A stretch of DNA of 64,000 nucleotides from an uncultured Clostridia bacterium (GTDB lineage: Bacteria > Bacillota > Peptococcia > Peptococcales > Peptococcaceae). The stretch spans positions 1 through 64,000 of the forward strand of contig CALXUG010000001.1 in NCBI GenBank assembly GCA_944391625.1. The letters run 5' to 3'. Under the pieces are notes generated by a model. It made no database searches and was not told the DNA's origin. It saw only the letters and a program-made list of their open reading frames with translations. Within the stretch, counting starts at the first letter, position 1. Each line of letters begins with the position of its first letter. This document shows positions 45,280 through 53,823 of this stretch, in pieces. A program made the position numbers and the translations under genes.

Positions 45280-46815
45280 ATGCTGGCGCAGTTGAAAAGT
45301 GCAACATTATTGGGATTATCGGTTCATTTGGTAGAAATTGAGGTGGATGCCGCCGGAGGGCTGCCATCCTGGGATATTGTAGGATTGCCGGATACTGCGG
45401 TAAAGGAGAGCAAAGAACGGGTTCGCACTGCTATCAAAAATGCCGGTTACGACGTTCCGCCCCGGCGGATTGTGGTAAATCTGGCGCCGGCCTATCTGCG
45501 CAAAGAAGGCCCCAGCTTTGACCTGGCTATCGCCATCGCCATTCTGGCTGTCACCGAACAGCTTCAATGCAGCCAGCTGGATGATTATCTGCTGCTGGGA
45601 GAATTGAGTTTGGACGGTTCTCTCCGTCCTGTAAAGGGCATTTTGCCAATCTCTTTAGAATATTGCAGCACCGGCTACACCATGCTGGTGCCTGCTGCCA
45701 ATCAGGAGGAAAGTGCCATTGGCGGTACTGTTACTTATGGATTTAGACACTTGCGGGATGTGGTGCACTTTTTAGAAAACCCGCAGCAGTATACGCCGGT
45801 GCAGGTAGCGCCGCCGGTATTTTCCCCGTCGGCCCAACTGTACAGCCAGCACGACTTTGCCCAAATCCGCGGTCAGGCTGAAGCCAAACGGGCCTTGGAA
45901 ATCGCTGCTGCCGGTAATCACAATATTTTAATGGTAGGCTCGCCCGGCTCAGGCAAAACCATGCTGTCTCAGGCTTTGCCCAGTATTTTACCGCCGCTGA
46001 CATTGACCGAAAGCCTTTCTCTCAGCAAAATATACAGTATCGCAGGTCTGCTGCCGCCCAACCAGCCGCTGGTGCAGGAACGGCCATTCCGCGCGCCCCA
46101 TCACAGCGCTTCCACCGCCAGCATCATCGGCGGCGGCAGGATTCCCCATCCCGGTGAGGTATCCTTATCCCACCATGGCGTGCTATTTTTAGATGAATTT
46201 CCCGAATATCGGCGGGAGGTTCTGGAAGCGCTGCGCCAGCCCATAGAAGATGGCGAAGTGACTGTATCCCGGGTGCAGGCTCAAATCACCTTTCCCTGTC
46301 ATTTTTTGCTGGCGGCATCCATGAATCCCTGCCCCTGCGGTTACTATAACGATCCCCATCGGGAATGCACCTGCACACCGGGACAGATGCAAAAATACCG
46401 CAATCGGGTATCCGGCCCGTTGCTGGACCGATTTGATTTACAACTGGAAGTGGTGCCGGTCACCTTTCAGGATTTGCATCAGACCAATCTGGAAGAACCG
46501 TCCAGCCAAATCCGGCAGCGGGTCATCCAGGCGCGGCAGATACAGCAGCAGCGGTTTGCCGACAGCGCCACCATCCACAATGGCGCCATGACAGTGGAGC
46601 AGATTCAGCTCCATTGCCAGTTGGATAATCCAAGCCGCACTTTTTTAGAACAGGCCTTTCAACGGCTGGGGCTCAGCGCCCGCGCCCACAACCGCATCTT
46701 AAAAGTAGCCCGCACCATCGCTGATCTGGCCCAATCAGAACAAATCCAGCTGCCCCATTTGGCAGAAGCCATTCAGTATCGTACTCTGGACAAAAAATTA
46801 TGGATGGAATTTTAA
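45280..46815 (+). CDS. YifB/ComM-family Mg-chelatase-like AAA+ ATPase
   Basis: The 511-residue protein has the N-terminal ChlI-type domain (DIVGLPDTAVKESKERVR), Walker A MLVGSPGSGKTMLSQAL, the HHSAS segment, Walker B VLFLDEFPEY, arginine-containing ILDRFDLQLEV and the C-terminal SARAHNRILKVARTIADL. ComM aids branch migration in transformation in other bacteria; in Firmicutes the role is less defined. TTGGAG precedes the ATG. It is divergent from addB. Confidence 0.9.
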   Translation: MLAQLKSATLLGLSVHLVEIEVDAAGGLPSWDIVGLPDTAVKESKERVRTAIKNAGYDVPPRRIVVNLAPAYLRKEGPSFDLAIAIAILAVTEQLQCSQLDDYLLLGELSLDGSLRPVKGILPISLEYCSTGYTMLVPAANQEESAIGGTVTYGFRHLRDVVHFLENPQQYTPVQVAPPVFSPSAQLYSQHDFAQIRGQAEAKRALEIAAAGNHNILMVGSPGSGKTMLSQALPSILPPLTLTESLSLSKIYSIAGLLPPNQPLVQERPFRAPHHSASTASIIGGGRIPHPGEVSLSHHGVLFLDEFPEYRREVLEALRQPIEDGEVTVSRVQAQITFPCHFLLAASMNPCPCGYYNDPHRECTCTPGQMQKYRNRVSGPLLDRFDLQLEVVPVTFQDLHQTNLEEPSSQIRQRVIQARQIQQQRFADSATIHNGAMTVEQIQLHCQLDNPSRTFLEQAFQRLGLSARAHNRILKVARTIADLAQSEQIQLPHLAEAIQYRTLDKKLWMEF

Positions 46816-46933
46816 ATATGTACAAGCCAGATTTCTATTGTTTGTAATGTTCCATCGTTGGGAGATTGCTTGTTGCCTGTCCTTCTGTCATGGACAAAAT
46901 CTTGCTGTTTGCGATTTATTTGGTTAATAACGA

Positions 46934-46949
46934 TGTTTCACGTGAAACA
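46934..46949. promoter_or_regulatory. parS site 1
   Basis: TGTTTCACGTGAAACA matches the Bacillus parS consensus at all 16 positions. ParB/Spo0J loads here to recruit SMC and position the origin region. Confidence 0.93.
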
Positions 46950-47049
46950 ATTTTATTTTGTAATGTTCCATCATCGGGAGATTATTTGTTGACTATCCTT
47001 CTGTTATGGACAAAATCTTGTTGTTTGTAATTTATTTGGTTAATAACGA

Positions 47050-47065
47050 TGTTTCACGTGAAACA
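47050..47065. promoter_or_regulatory. parS site 2
   Basis: The same perfect 16-mer lies exactly 116 bp from site 1 in the next repeat unit. Confidence 0.93.
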
Positions 47066-47084
47066 ATTTTGTTTTGTAATGTTC

Positions 47085-47395
47085 CATCATCGGGAGACTG
47101 TTTGTTGCCTGCCCTCCTTCACCGGACAGTTGCTTGTCAGTCTGCTTCACTATGGACTGTGTCCAGTTCAGCAAGACAGACTGCGCATCTGTCCGTTTCA
47201 ATGTCGACAACGGCAACAAAACATCTCCCTGACTTGTGTGCATAAGGCTGGCCTAGCCTTTGCCAAAATTCCGAATTGGGATGGATTATCGCGCCAAATG
47301 TCTGAACCGAAGTGGACGAAGTCCAAACTGAGGCAGACATTTTAGCGATTGTCCAGCGCCACTGAGGGATGAGCAAAGATAGGACAGCCGACCGT
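47085..47395. repeat. Hairpin-rich repeat module
   Basis: It begins with the 31 bases shared with 37301-37331. It contains two large imperfect hairpins (47123-47195 and 47283-47354), each with a TGGAC-nnn-GTCCA heart, and ends with the segment similar to 37360-37393. It has no parS of its own. Confidence 0.75.
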
Positions 47396-47413
47396 ACTCC
47401 TTACTGGGCACAC

Positions 47414-47447
47414 TAAAAAACCAGACCCCCTAAGAGGGCCTGGTTTG
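47414..47447 (-). terminator. Terminator of the stalk-domain gene
   Basis: AAACCAGGCCC and GGGTCTGGTTT pair on the minus strand, followed by TTTAG. Confidence 0.75.
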
Positions 47448-47483
47448 CGGACTGTTCAGGCAAATAATGAAATTTTATGTCCG

Positions 47484-48860
47484 TTATGCTGCTGCTTTTG
47501 CCAGTTCTTCATTGGCCATCTGCAGCAAATCAATCACAGTTTCACCGGATGCCGGTGCGCCCTGTGGTTTTTCTGTTGTCGCAGAATAAGTCATATCACC
47601 GGACAAATTCATGGTCATCATACCTTCCATGTTCATGGACATATCCATGGTCACATCATTGCCCTTCTGAGCTGCTTTCATTGTCATCAGCGGCGCAGTA
47701 CCCATGTATACGCTCATTTCCTGTGCATAACCGATTACTTTGTCGCCATCCATATTCAAAGTCATGCGCATGGTGCTGACAACACCTTCCGTTTCATCTT
47801 TTATAGTAGAAACGTAATTATTGCCGGATTTCTGGAAGTTTTTATCCTGATACTGTTCGATGGTCTGCATCAACACAGCGCAGCCTGCTGCATCATTAAC
47901 CGGCATGGTATCCAGCAGCGCCATCATGTAATCTTCATAGCTACCGCTGTTAACACCTTCCAGCAGGGCCTGCAGATCCATACCGGTTCCGGCCAGTAAT
48001 GCATTCAGATCCATCATATACCAAGCGTTGCCATCCATATCGGCCATGCCGAACAATTCAGATTTCATATACATTTTACCAGTTTTGATATTCATGATCA
48101 CATCCATATCAAACTCTTTCATCTGCGCCATCATGGTTTCGTCTTCCTCTGTCCATTCACCCGCTTTTTCCAAAGCAGCTTTCAATTCGTCCAGATTCAA
48201 TGTCATTGCCATATTCATGCTGGCTACTTCTGCAGAATTAATGCCATCAATCACCATATCGCCAGAAACAGGAATCATTACAGCATCTTCCCCGCTGCCG
48301 TCAGCCATTTTCATGTCAAATTTCATGGTGCCTTTTACAGCCATAGGCGCTTTGCTGTAAGCTTCACTGTAAGTCATGAATTTATCCATTAAAGTAAACT
48401 GACCTTTTAAGCTTTCCTGCAATGCAGCTTTATCCAACATTACAACAGTTTTGCTGTTGCTGTCCCAGCCAACAGTTGCACCCAAAGACTGGGCAGCAAA
48501 ACGAACCGGCACATAAGTGCGGCCATCCCGCACAAAGGATGCGGCATCAGTGCTGACAGCTTTGTCATTGACAGTAATTTCTGTGTTGCCAATTACAAAA
48601 GATACCTTGGTATCTCCTTTTTCTGCTGTAATGGTGTTGCTGGCCTGGTCATAGGCAACATCAGCATTTAAAGCTTCAAATACAGCACGAAACGGAACAT
48701 ACACACGATTATCTTCCATTACAGGAGCTGCATCTGTAAATTGCAGCGCATCGCCATTCAGCTGAACCCCGATACCGGCTTCATCAGCAAAAGCTGCCGC
48801 CGGCAAAAATGCAAACGCCAACAAAACCATCAGTAAACATAGTTGTTTCATCTTTCTCAT
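47484..48860 (-). CDS. Exported copper-amine-oxidase-N (stalk) domain protein
   Basis: The 458-residue protein has a signal peptide (MKQLCLLMVLLAFAFLPAAA, cleaved near FADE). Two copper-amine-oxidase N-terminal units follow (VYVPFRAVFEALNADVAYD and TYVPVRFAAQSLGATVGWD). These are surface 'stalk' domains without enzyme activity. The remaining 300 residues are unusually rich in Met and Asp (DMKMADGSGED, FGMADMDGNAWYMMDL) and resemble DUF6612-like lipoprotein domains; function is unknown. GGAGG precedes the ATG. Confidence 0.8.
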   Translation of the reverse strand: MRKMKQLCLLMVLLAFAFLPAAAFADEAGIGVQLNGDALQFTDAAPVMEDNRVYVPFRAVFEALNADVAYDQASNTITAEKGDTKVSFVIGNTEITVNDKAVSTDAASFVRDGRTYVPVRFAAQSLGATVGWDSNSKTVVMLDKAALQESLKGQFTLMDKFMTYSEAYSKAPMAVKGTMKFDMKMADGSGEDAVMIPVSGDMVIDGINSAEVASMNMAMTLNLDELKAALEKAGEWTEEDETMMAQMKEFDMDVIMNIKTGKMYMKSELFGMADMDGNAWYMMDLNALLAGTGMDLQALLEGVNSGSYEDYMMALLDTMPVNDAAGCAVLMQTIEQYQDKNFQKSGNNYVSTIKDETEGVVSTMRMTLNMDGDKVIGYAQEMSVYMGTAPLMTMKAAQKGNDVTMDMSMNMEGMMTMNLSGDMTYSATTEKPQGAPASGETVIDLLQMANEELAKAAA

Positions 48861-49134
48861 TCCAAACGCCTCCTAAATAAAAATATATAGAGCCTTTTGC
48901 CCTACTCATTGCAAACAAAGAGTATATTTTCTCCGCTTCCCTCAACCCTGCTGCCAGTTCAGAATATACGGTATTGCCTGACGATACGTTATTCTCTCGC
49001 ACAACAGTAGCAGAAAAGATAATTTCCCTTGTTGACTCTTTTATCATAACAAAATGAACGCCGTTCGTCTATAGTTTTTGTACCAAAGGCAGCCGAAATG
49101 CTATAAGTGGCAGCATTGGTGTTTTTTACAAAAA

Positions 49135-49163
49135 TAAAAGAGATGACACCGCGGCATCATCCC
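49135..49163 (-). terminator. Terminator of lpd
   Basis: GATGATGCC pairs with GGTGTCATC (two wobbles), followed on the minus strand by TCTTTTATTTTT. Confidence 0.65.
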
Positions 49164-49226
49164 TGCAAAAATAAAATTTTTATCGTACACGATTTCCGGC
49201 GCTATTCCACTATGCACCTTCCCGAT

Positions 49227-50621
49227 TTACCGCCGTCTGCCTGGCATACTGTGAATGGACTGTCCAACGGCTGCCTCAGCCGCTTCTGTAATCCCCTCGC
49301 TAAAAGTCGGGTGCGGACGCATGGCGCCAGCCAGCTGCTCTCTGGTCAATCCGGCAGCAATTGCAGTGGTCAATTCGCTGATCAAGTCGGTGGCTCTGGC
49401 GCACATCAGCTGCGCGCCCAACAGTACCTCCGATTCTTGATCAAACACCAGCTTTACAAAACCTCTGTCCTGCTGTTCAATGACTGTTTTGGCATTGCCG
49501 CTCATCACATATTTGCCGGTTATCACCGCGCGGCCTTCTTTCTTAGCCCCATCAGCGGTGATACCCACCATAGCAATCTCCGGCGTTGTGTAAACACAGG
49601 ACGGCACCAAATCATGCCGGACACTGACAGGCTGCCCCTGCATATGCTCTACAGCAGCAATACCCTGTGATTCTGCTGCATGAGCCAGCTGAATGCGGCC
49701 AATCACATCGCCCACTGCATAAATGGACGGCACTGATGTGCGGAAGTTTTCATCCACCATAACAAATCCCCGCTCTGTACAATCCACTGCAAAGGAATCG
49801 ACAAACAGCCGACTGATGCATGGACGGCGTCCCACGCTCAGCAAAATGGTATCGGCCTCTGCAGTTTTTTCTTCTTTTTTGGCTGTAAAATGGCAGCACA
49901 GGCCGTCTTCTTGCTGACTGATTTCCGATACCAACGCAGATGTATAAATTTCCACACCCCGCTTTTTCAAAATCATAGACATATTTTGAGAAATTTCCCG
50001 ATCCATCGTGGGTAAAATCCGCTCTGCTGCTTCCACTATAGTCACCTGTTTGCCTAACGCCGCATACACAGAAGCCATCTCGGTGCCAATAACACCGCCG
50101 CCGATAATCAATAAGCGCTGACAGTCTACACCATTCTGCTCCAGCAGTGCGTCGCTGGTCACCACACCGGGCAAATCAGCCCCTTTGATGGGCGGTATCG
50201 CCGGTACGGAGCCTGCAGCAATCAAAATATGGTCGGCAGTCAGCATATCGTCCCCGGTTTGTACTGTATGTCCGTCCAAAATGCTTCCCATGCCGTTATA
50301 CACTGCAACTCCATTGGCCTGCAGCAGCTGAGCAATGCCTGCGCGCAGCTGTTCCACTACCTGATTTTTTCGCTGATGCAGACCATCCCAGCGATACCCC
50401 GTTTCTTTGATATCCAGCCCCAGCTGAGCAGCTCCTTGCAGCTCGCCAAACAAATTTGCCGTATGCATCAATGTTTTTGTCGGCACACAGCCGCGATTCA
50501 AACAAGTACCACCCAACTGCTCTTTTTCAATCAGCGCCGTTTTCATCCCCAACTGGCTGGCGCGGATGGCTGCTACATAGCCGCCAGGTCCGCCGCCAAT
50601 AATAATCAAATCATACTGCAT
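49227..50621 (-). CDS. lpdA: Dihydrolipoyl dehydrogenase
   Basis: This flavoenzyme (L-protein) reoxidises the lipoyl arm of GcvH with NAD+. The 464-residue protein has the FAD loop IIIGGGPGGYVAAIRA, the redox disulfide GGTCLNRGCVPTK, an NAD loop LLIIGGGVIGTEMASVYAAL, and the C-terminal HPTFSEGI with the catalytic His-Glu. GAGGGGG precedes the ATG. It is the last gene of the glycine cleavage locus, behind a terminator at 50643, so it may have its own start. Confidence 0.95.
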   Translation of the reverse strand: MQYDLIIIGGGPGGYVAAIRASQLGMKTALIEKEQLGGTCLNRGCVPTKTLMHTANLFGELQGAAQLGLDIKETGYRWDGLHQRKNQVVEQLRAGIAQLLQANGVAVYNGMGSILDGHTVQTGDDMLTADHILIAAGSVPAIPPIKGADLPGVVTSDALLEQNGVDCQRLLIIGGGVIGTEMASVYAALGKQVTIVEAAERILPTMDREISQNMSMILKKRGVEIYTSALVSEISQQEDGLCCHFTAKKEEKTAEADTILLSVGRRPCISRLFVDSFAVDCTERGFVMVDENFRTSVPSIYAVGDVIGRIQLAHAAESQGIAAVEHMQGQPVSVRHDLVPSCVYTTPEIAMVGITADGAKKEGRAVITGKYVMSGNAKTVIEQQDRGFVKLVFDQESEVLLGAQLMCARATDLISELTTAIAAGLTREQLAGAMRPHPTFSEGITEAAEAAVGQSIHSMPGRRR

Positions 50622-50642
50622 AGCTGTTCCCCCTCTGATTCA

Positions 50643-50682
50643 AAAAGCCGCCGAATATACTGCTTAGCGTTTTCGACGGCCT
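50643..50682 (-). terminator. Terminator between the small stalk gene and lpd
   Basis: GCCGTCGAA and TTCGGCGGC pair with one wobble, followed by TTTTTG on the minus strand. Confidence 0.75.
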
Positions 50683-50715
50683 TTCTTTTAATTGACAATA
50701 GTATTTATAAAAATT

Positions 50716-51261
50716 TCACATTAGCAAAAAATTTGTTGATTCTATATCAGACTTTGGTGGTTCCGTTTTAATAGCGCAGAGTTCACTGGTACTTGGCGTA
50801 ATGGTGACAATCCGATCTTCCCGCTTAATATCATTAAAAAATTCCTCAAAAAATTCCAGCGGCACATACATAGTGCCATCATGAATCACTGTCGGCAGCG
50901 CATTTTCAATCTCACGGCTCATATCAATTATTTGCAGCTTTCCCTGAAACACCACAACAGCACTGCCATCCAACAAAGTAGCTTTCTGAATATACTGATC
51001 CTCTATGGTGGCTGCCTTGGTTTCCAAATCCCAATCAACCTGATATCCTAATGCTTCACCAATCCTGCGCAAAGGAACCATCATGGTATCCCCTTCTTTA
51101 TAAGGCGCAGTGGGCAAATCAGTAAAATCTAACATCTGCTCATTTACAATGATCGTATAGCTTTCTGCCATCTCTTGCATTGCTATTTCTGCTGCAAAAG
51201 CAGAAGTACAAGGCGCGAAAACTACCAGCCAGATAACAATTGCGACAAAATACCGTTTCAT
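50716..51261 (-). CDS. Small exported stalk-domain (copper amine oxidase N) protein
   Basis: The 181-residue protein has a signal peptide (about 1-24, ending FAAE) and one to two stalk units with MMVPLRRIGEALGYQVDWD and MYVPLEFFEEFFND. It has no enzyme domain. AAGGGGG precedes the ATG. It sits between lplA and lpd in the glycine cleavage locus, with no obvious link to that pathway. Confidence 0.8.
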   Translation of the reverse strand: MKRYFVAIVIWLVVFAPCTSAFAAEIAMQEMAESYTIIVNEQMLDFTDLPTAPYKEGDTMMVPLRRIGEALGYQVDWDLETKAATIEDQYIQKATLLDGSAVVVFQGKLQIIDMSREIENALPTVIHDGTMYVPLEFFEEFFNDIKREDRIVTITPSTSELCAIKTEPPKSDIESTNFLLM

Positions 51262-51402
51262 TTCAGCATCCCCCTTTTATCAATGAAGTCATATAAGTTT
51301 GTCTCTTGATAGACGTTGAAAATGTAAAAAATGTTCTATGCTCATTCCAACCAAACTATATGAATTTCACTTCTTTTTGATGCTGTTTGATATCGAACCC
51401 GA

Positions 51403-52386
51403 TCAAAAATTTTGCGCTTCCACATACTGACCAAATTCCAGCAGCTCCGGCTTGGTGCCAAGCTGTGCCAACCGCTGCGCCATAGCACTGCTGTCAAAGG
51501 GACAATCTTGCAGACACACAGCCATTTGTTCAATCAACTGCCCGTCCATGGCATCCGAATAGATGACTGCCTGCGCAATTTTTCCGTAGGCAACACGGCA
51601 TTGCAGCTGCACACCGCCCCAGGAAAACCGATGCTCCAGCTCCCAGGTAAAAGGAATCCGCTGACCAAACCGCCAGTCATCGGACCTAAACTGGGCCTCA
51701 TAGGCTTCAATCTGCTCCATATCCATCCATTGCGCCGGATATGGCCGGGCAGCAAGGCCATATATGTCTTCCAAAGCGGCAATCAGTCCCTGCTGCAGCT
51801 GCGGTATGGTCAAATCGGGCTGCAGTTCAGTCAGGTTGACCACCCGGGATTGCACCGAAGCCACTCCTTTTGAAGCCAGTTTGCTGGCAGACACCTGCAA
51901 ATATTTTCCCAGCTTTTCTTTGTCAACCTGCACCATCAAAGTTCCGTGATGATAACAACGGCTGCCCCTTTCGTAAAAAGCATTGCCGGAAAATTTGCGT
52001 CCATGGGCAAGAATATCATTGCGTCCGCTTTTTTCCGCTTCAATCCCCACATGCCGCAAGCCTTGCAAAATCACATCCAGCTGCCGCGGCACATTATAAT
52101 CGGCTTTGTCCAACAAAAAAGTAAAATTCAGATTGCCCAAATCGTGATAGACCGCACCACCGCCAGACGGACGACGCACCATCACGCCGCCGTCCTGTTC
52201 CAGCTGCTTTTGCCGACATTCCTGCCAGCAATTTTGATTTTTGCCGATTACAACCGTATTGGCATTTTGCCACAAATACAGCACACAGCTGCGGGCAGGC
52301 CCATGCTCCAGCAAATACCGCTCTACCGCCAGATTATGAAACGGATCGGTACTGGTTTCTATATGATAATACAGCTGCTCAATCAT
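51403..52386 (-). CDS. lplA: Lipoate-protein ligase
   Basis: LplA attaches lipoate to GcvH. The 327-residue protein has the conserved VMVRRPSGGGAVYHDLGNLN (ligase RRxxGGGxVxHD motif), KFSGNAFY and HHGTLMVQVD, plus a C-terminal accessory domain. The start at 52386 has GAGGTGAT upstream. It follows gcvPB closely, so the carrier protein and its lipoylating enzyme are made together. Confidence 0.93.
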   Translation of the reverse strand: MIEQLYYHIETSTDPFHNLAVERYLLEHGPARSCVLYLWQNANTVVIGKNQNCWQECRQKQLEQDGGVMVRRPSGGGAVYHDLGNLNFTFLLDKADYNVPRQLDVILQGLRHVGIEAEKSGRNDILAHGRKFSGNAFYERGSRCYHHGTLMVQVDKEKLGKYLQVSASKLASKGVASVQSRVVNLTELQPDLTIPQLQQGLIAALEDIYGLAARPYPAQWMDMEQIEAYEAQFRSDDWRFGQRIPFTWELEHRFSWGGVQLQCRVAYGKIAQAVIYSDAMDGQLIEQMAVCLQDCPFDSSAMAQRLAQLGTKPELLEFGQYVEAQNF

Positions 52387-52419
52387 GTTATCACCTCTGC
52401 TCTGCGCGTTGACAACCAT

Positions 52420-53823
52420 CTAGCGCTGATAACGCAATACCGGATGACGAGCCGCCTGCACTTCATCGGGCCGTTTAATCTGAGCATGATGGGGTGCCTG
52501 GTGCATTTGCTCTGCATCGCTGTAAGCCAGCTCATACAGCGCACGCAAAACAGCAATGGCTTCATCCAATGTTTCTTTGGACTCGGTTTCCGTTGGCTCA
52601 AACATCAGCGCTTCATGAACAATCAGTGGGAAATACATGGTTGGCGGATGCATGCCATAATCAATCAAGGATTTGGCCACATCCAGAGCCGATACACCCG
52701 TTTCCTTTTTCAGCTGTTCCAGACTTAGCACAAATTCATGCATACAGCGCTGACCATATGCTACCGGATATAAATCCCGCAGACCGGACATCATGTAGTT
52801 GGCATTGAGCACCGCCCCTTCGCAGGCTTCACGGATACCCTCGGCACCCAGCGTCATCATATAGGTTAATGCCTTCAGTACCACCAGAAAGTTACCGTAA
52901 AAACCTTTCACCTGCAGCTTAGGCGCACTGTCGCCAGCTACTGCACAGCCAGGCAGATAAGGACGCAAAATTTCCTTACAGGCAACAGGGCCGCTGCCCG
53001 GACCGCCGCCGCCATGGGGTGTAGCAAAGGTTTTATGAAGATTGAGATGCACCACGTCAAACCCCATATCCCCCGGCCGCACAACGCCCATAATAGCATT
53101 GAAGTTGGCGCCGTCATAATAGTTCAGACCACCGGCCCGATGAATGATATCTGTAATTTCTAAAATGTTGCTGTCAAAAATCCCCACTGTGTTAGGATTG
53201 GTCAGCATTAACCCGGCGGTATCTTCCCCCACGCTGGCCCGCAGCGCGTCGAGATCCACACAGCCGTCAGCATTGGATGGGATGGTCACCACAGTAAATC
53301 CTGCCATCACAGCGCTGGCCGGATTGGTGCCGTGAGCCGCATCGGGAATGATAATTTTATTGCGGTGCAAATCGCCGCGGGCTTCATGATAAGCCTTGAT
53401 CAGCAACAAGCCGGTAAATTCCCCGTGGGCGCCAGCCGCCGGCTGAAAGGTAATGTCATCCATACCGGTGGCTTCGCACAAATATGCTTTGGCAGTGTCC
53501 AACACTTTCTGACAGCCCTGTACGGTAGCCGCAGGCTGCAACGGATGCACACCGGTAAAACCCGGCAGCGCCGCCATTTCTTCATCAATGCGGGGATTGT
53601 ATTTCATGGTGCAGGAACCCAGCGGATAAAATCCGTCGTTGACCCCATGGGCCCGCTTCGCCAGCGCCGTATAATGACGGCTGATATCCGTCTCCGACAG
53701 TTCCGGCAGCGGCAATGGCTGCTCCCGTTTTAACTGCTCCGGCAGCTGCACTTCCGGCACATCGCAGACAGGTAATATGGTGCAGCCCCGTCCTGGTCTG
53801 CTTTTTTCAAAAATCAGCTGCAT
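52420..53823 (-). CDS. gcvPB: Glycine dehydrogenase (decarboxylating) subunit 2
   Basis: The PLP-binding half of the two-part P-protein. The 467-residue protein has the PLP lysine in HLNLHKTFATPHGGGGPGSG, preceded by GANFNAIMGVVRPGDMGFDV, and HGTNPASAVMAGF. The start at 53823 has GGGGAGG upstream and overlaps the gcvPA end by ten bases, so the two halves are coupled. Confidence 0.96.
   Translation of the reverse strand: MQLIFEKSRPGRGCTILPVCDVPEVQLPEQLKREQPLPLPELSETDISRHYTALAKRAHGVNDGFYPLGSCTMKYNPRIDEEMAALPGFTGVHPLQPAATVQGCQKVLDTAKAYLCEATGMDDITFQPAAGAHGEFTGLLLIKAYHEARGDLHRNKIIIPDAAHGTNPASAVMAGFTVVTIPSNADGCVDLDALRASVGEDTAGLMLTNPNTVGIFDSNILEITDIIHRAGGLNYYDGANFNAIMGVVRPGDMGFDVVHLNLHKTFATPHGGGGPGSGPVACKEILRPYLPGCAVAGDSAPKLQVKGFYGNFLVVLKALTYMMTLGAEGIREACEGAVLNANYMMSGLRDLYPVAYGQRCMHEFVLSLEQLKKETGVSALDVAKSLIDYGMHPPTMYFPLIVHEALMFEPTETESKETLDEAIAVLRALYELAYSDAEQMHQAPHHAQIKRPDEVQAARHPVLRYQR

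Larger units (their letters stand above)
46844..47075. repeat. 116-bp tandem repeat carrying parS
   Basis: Two consecutive 116-bp units (46844-46959 and 46960-47075) differ at few positions. A third unit begins at 47076 and diverges after about 40 bases. Each full unit contains a TGTCC/GGACA hairpin and one perfect parS 16-mer. There is no gene between yifB and the stalk gene (46816-47483). Confidence 0.92.

Noticed and set aside
46844-47395. Small open frames in the parS repeat region
   Set aside because: They follow the repeats on both strands, have no ribosome sites and simply translate the palindromic DNA.
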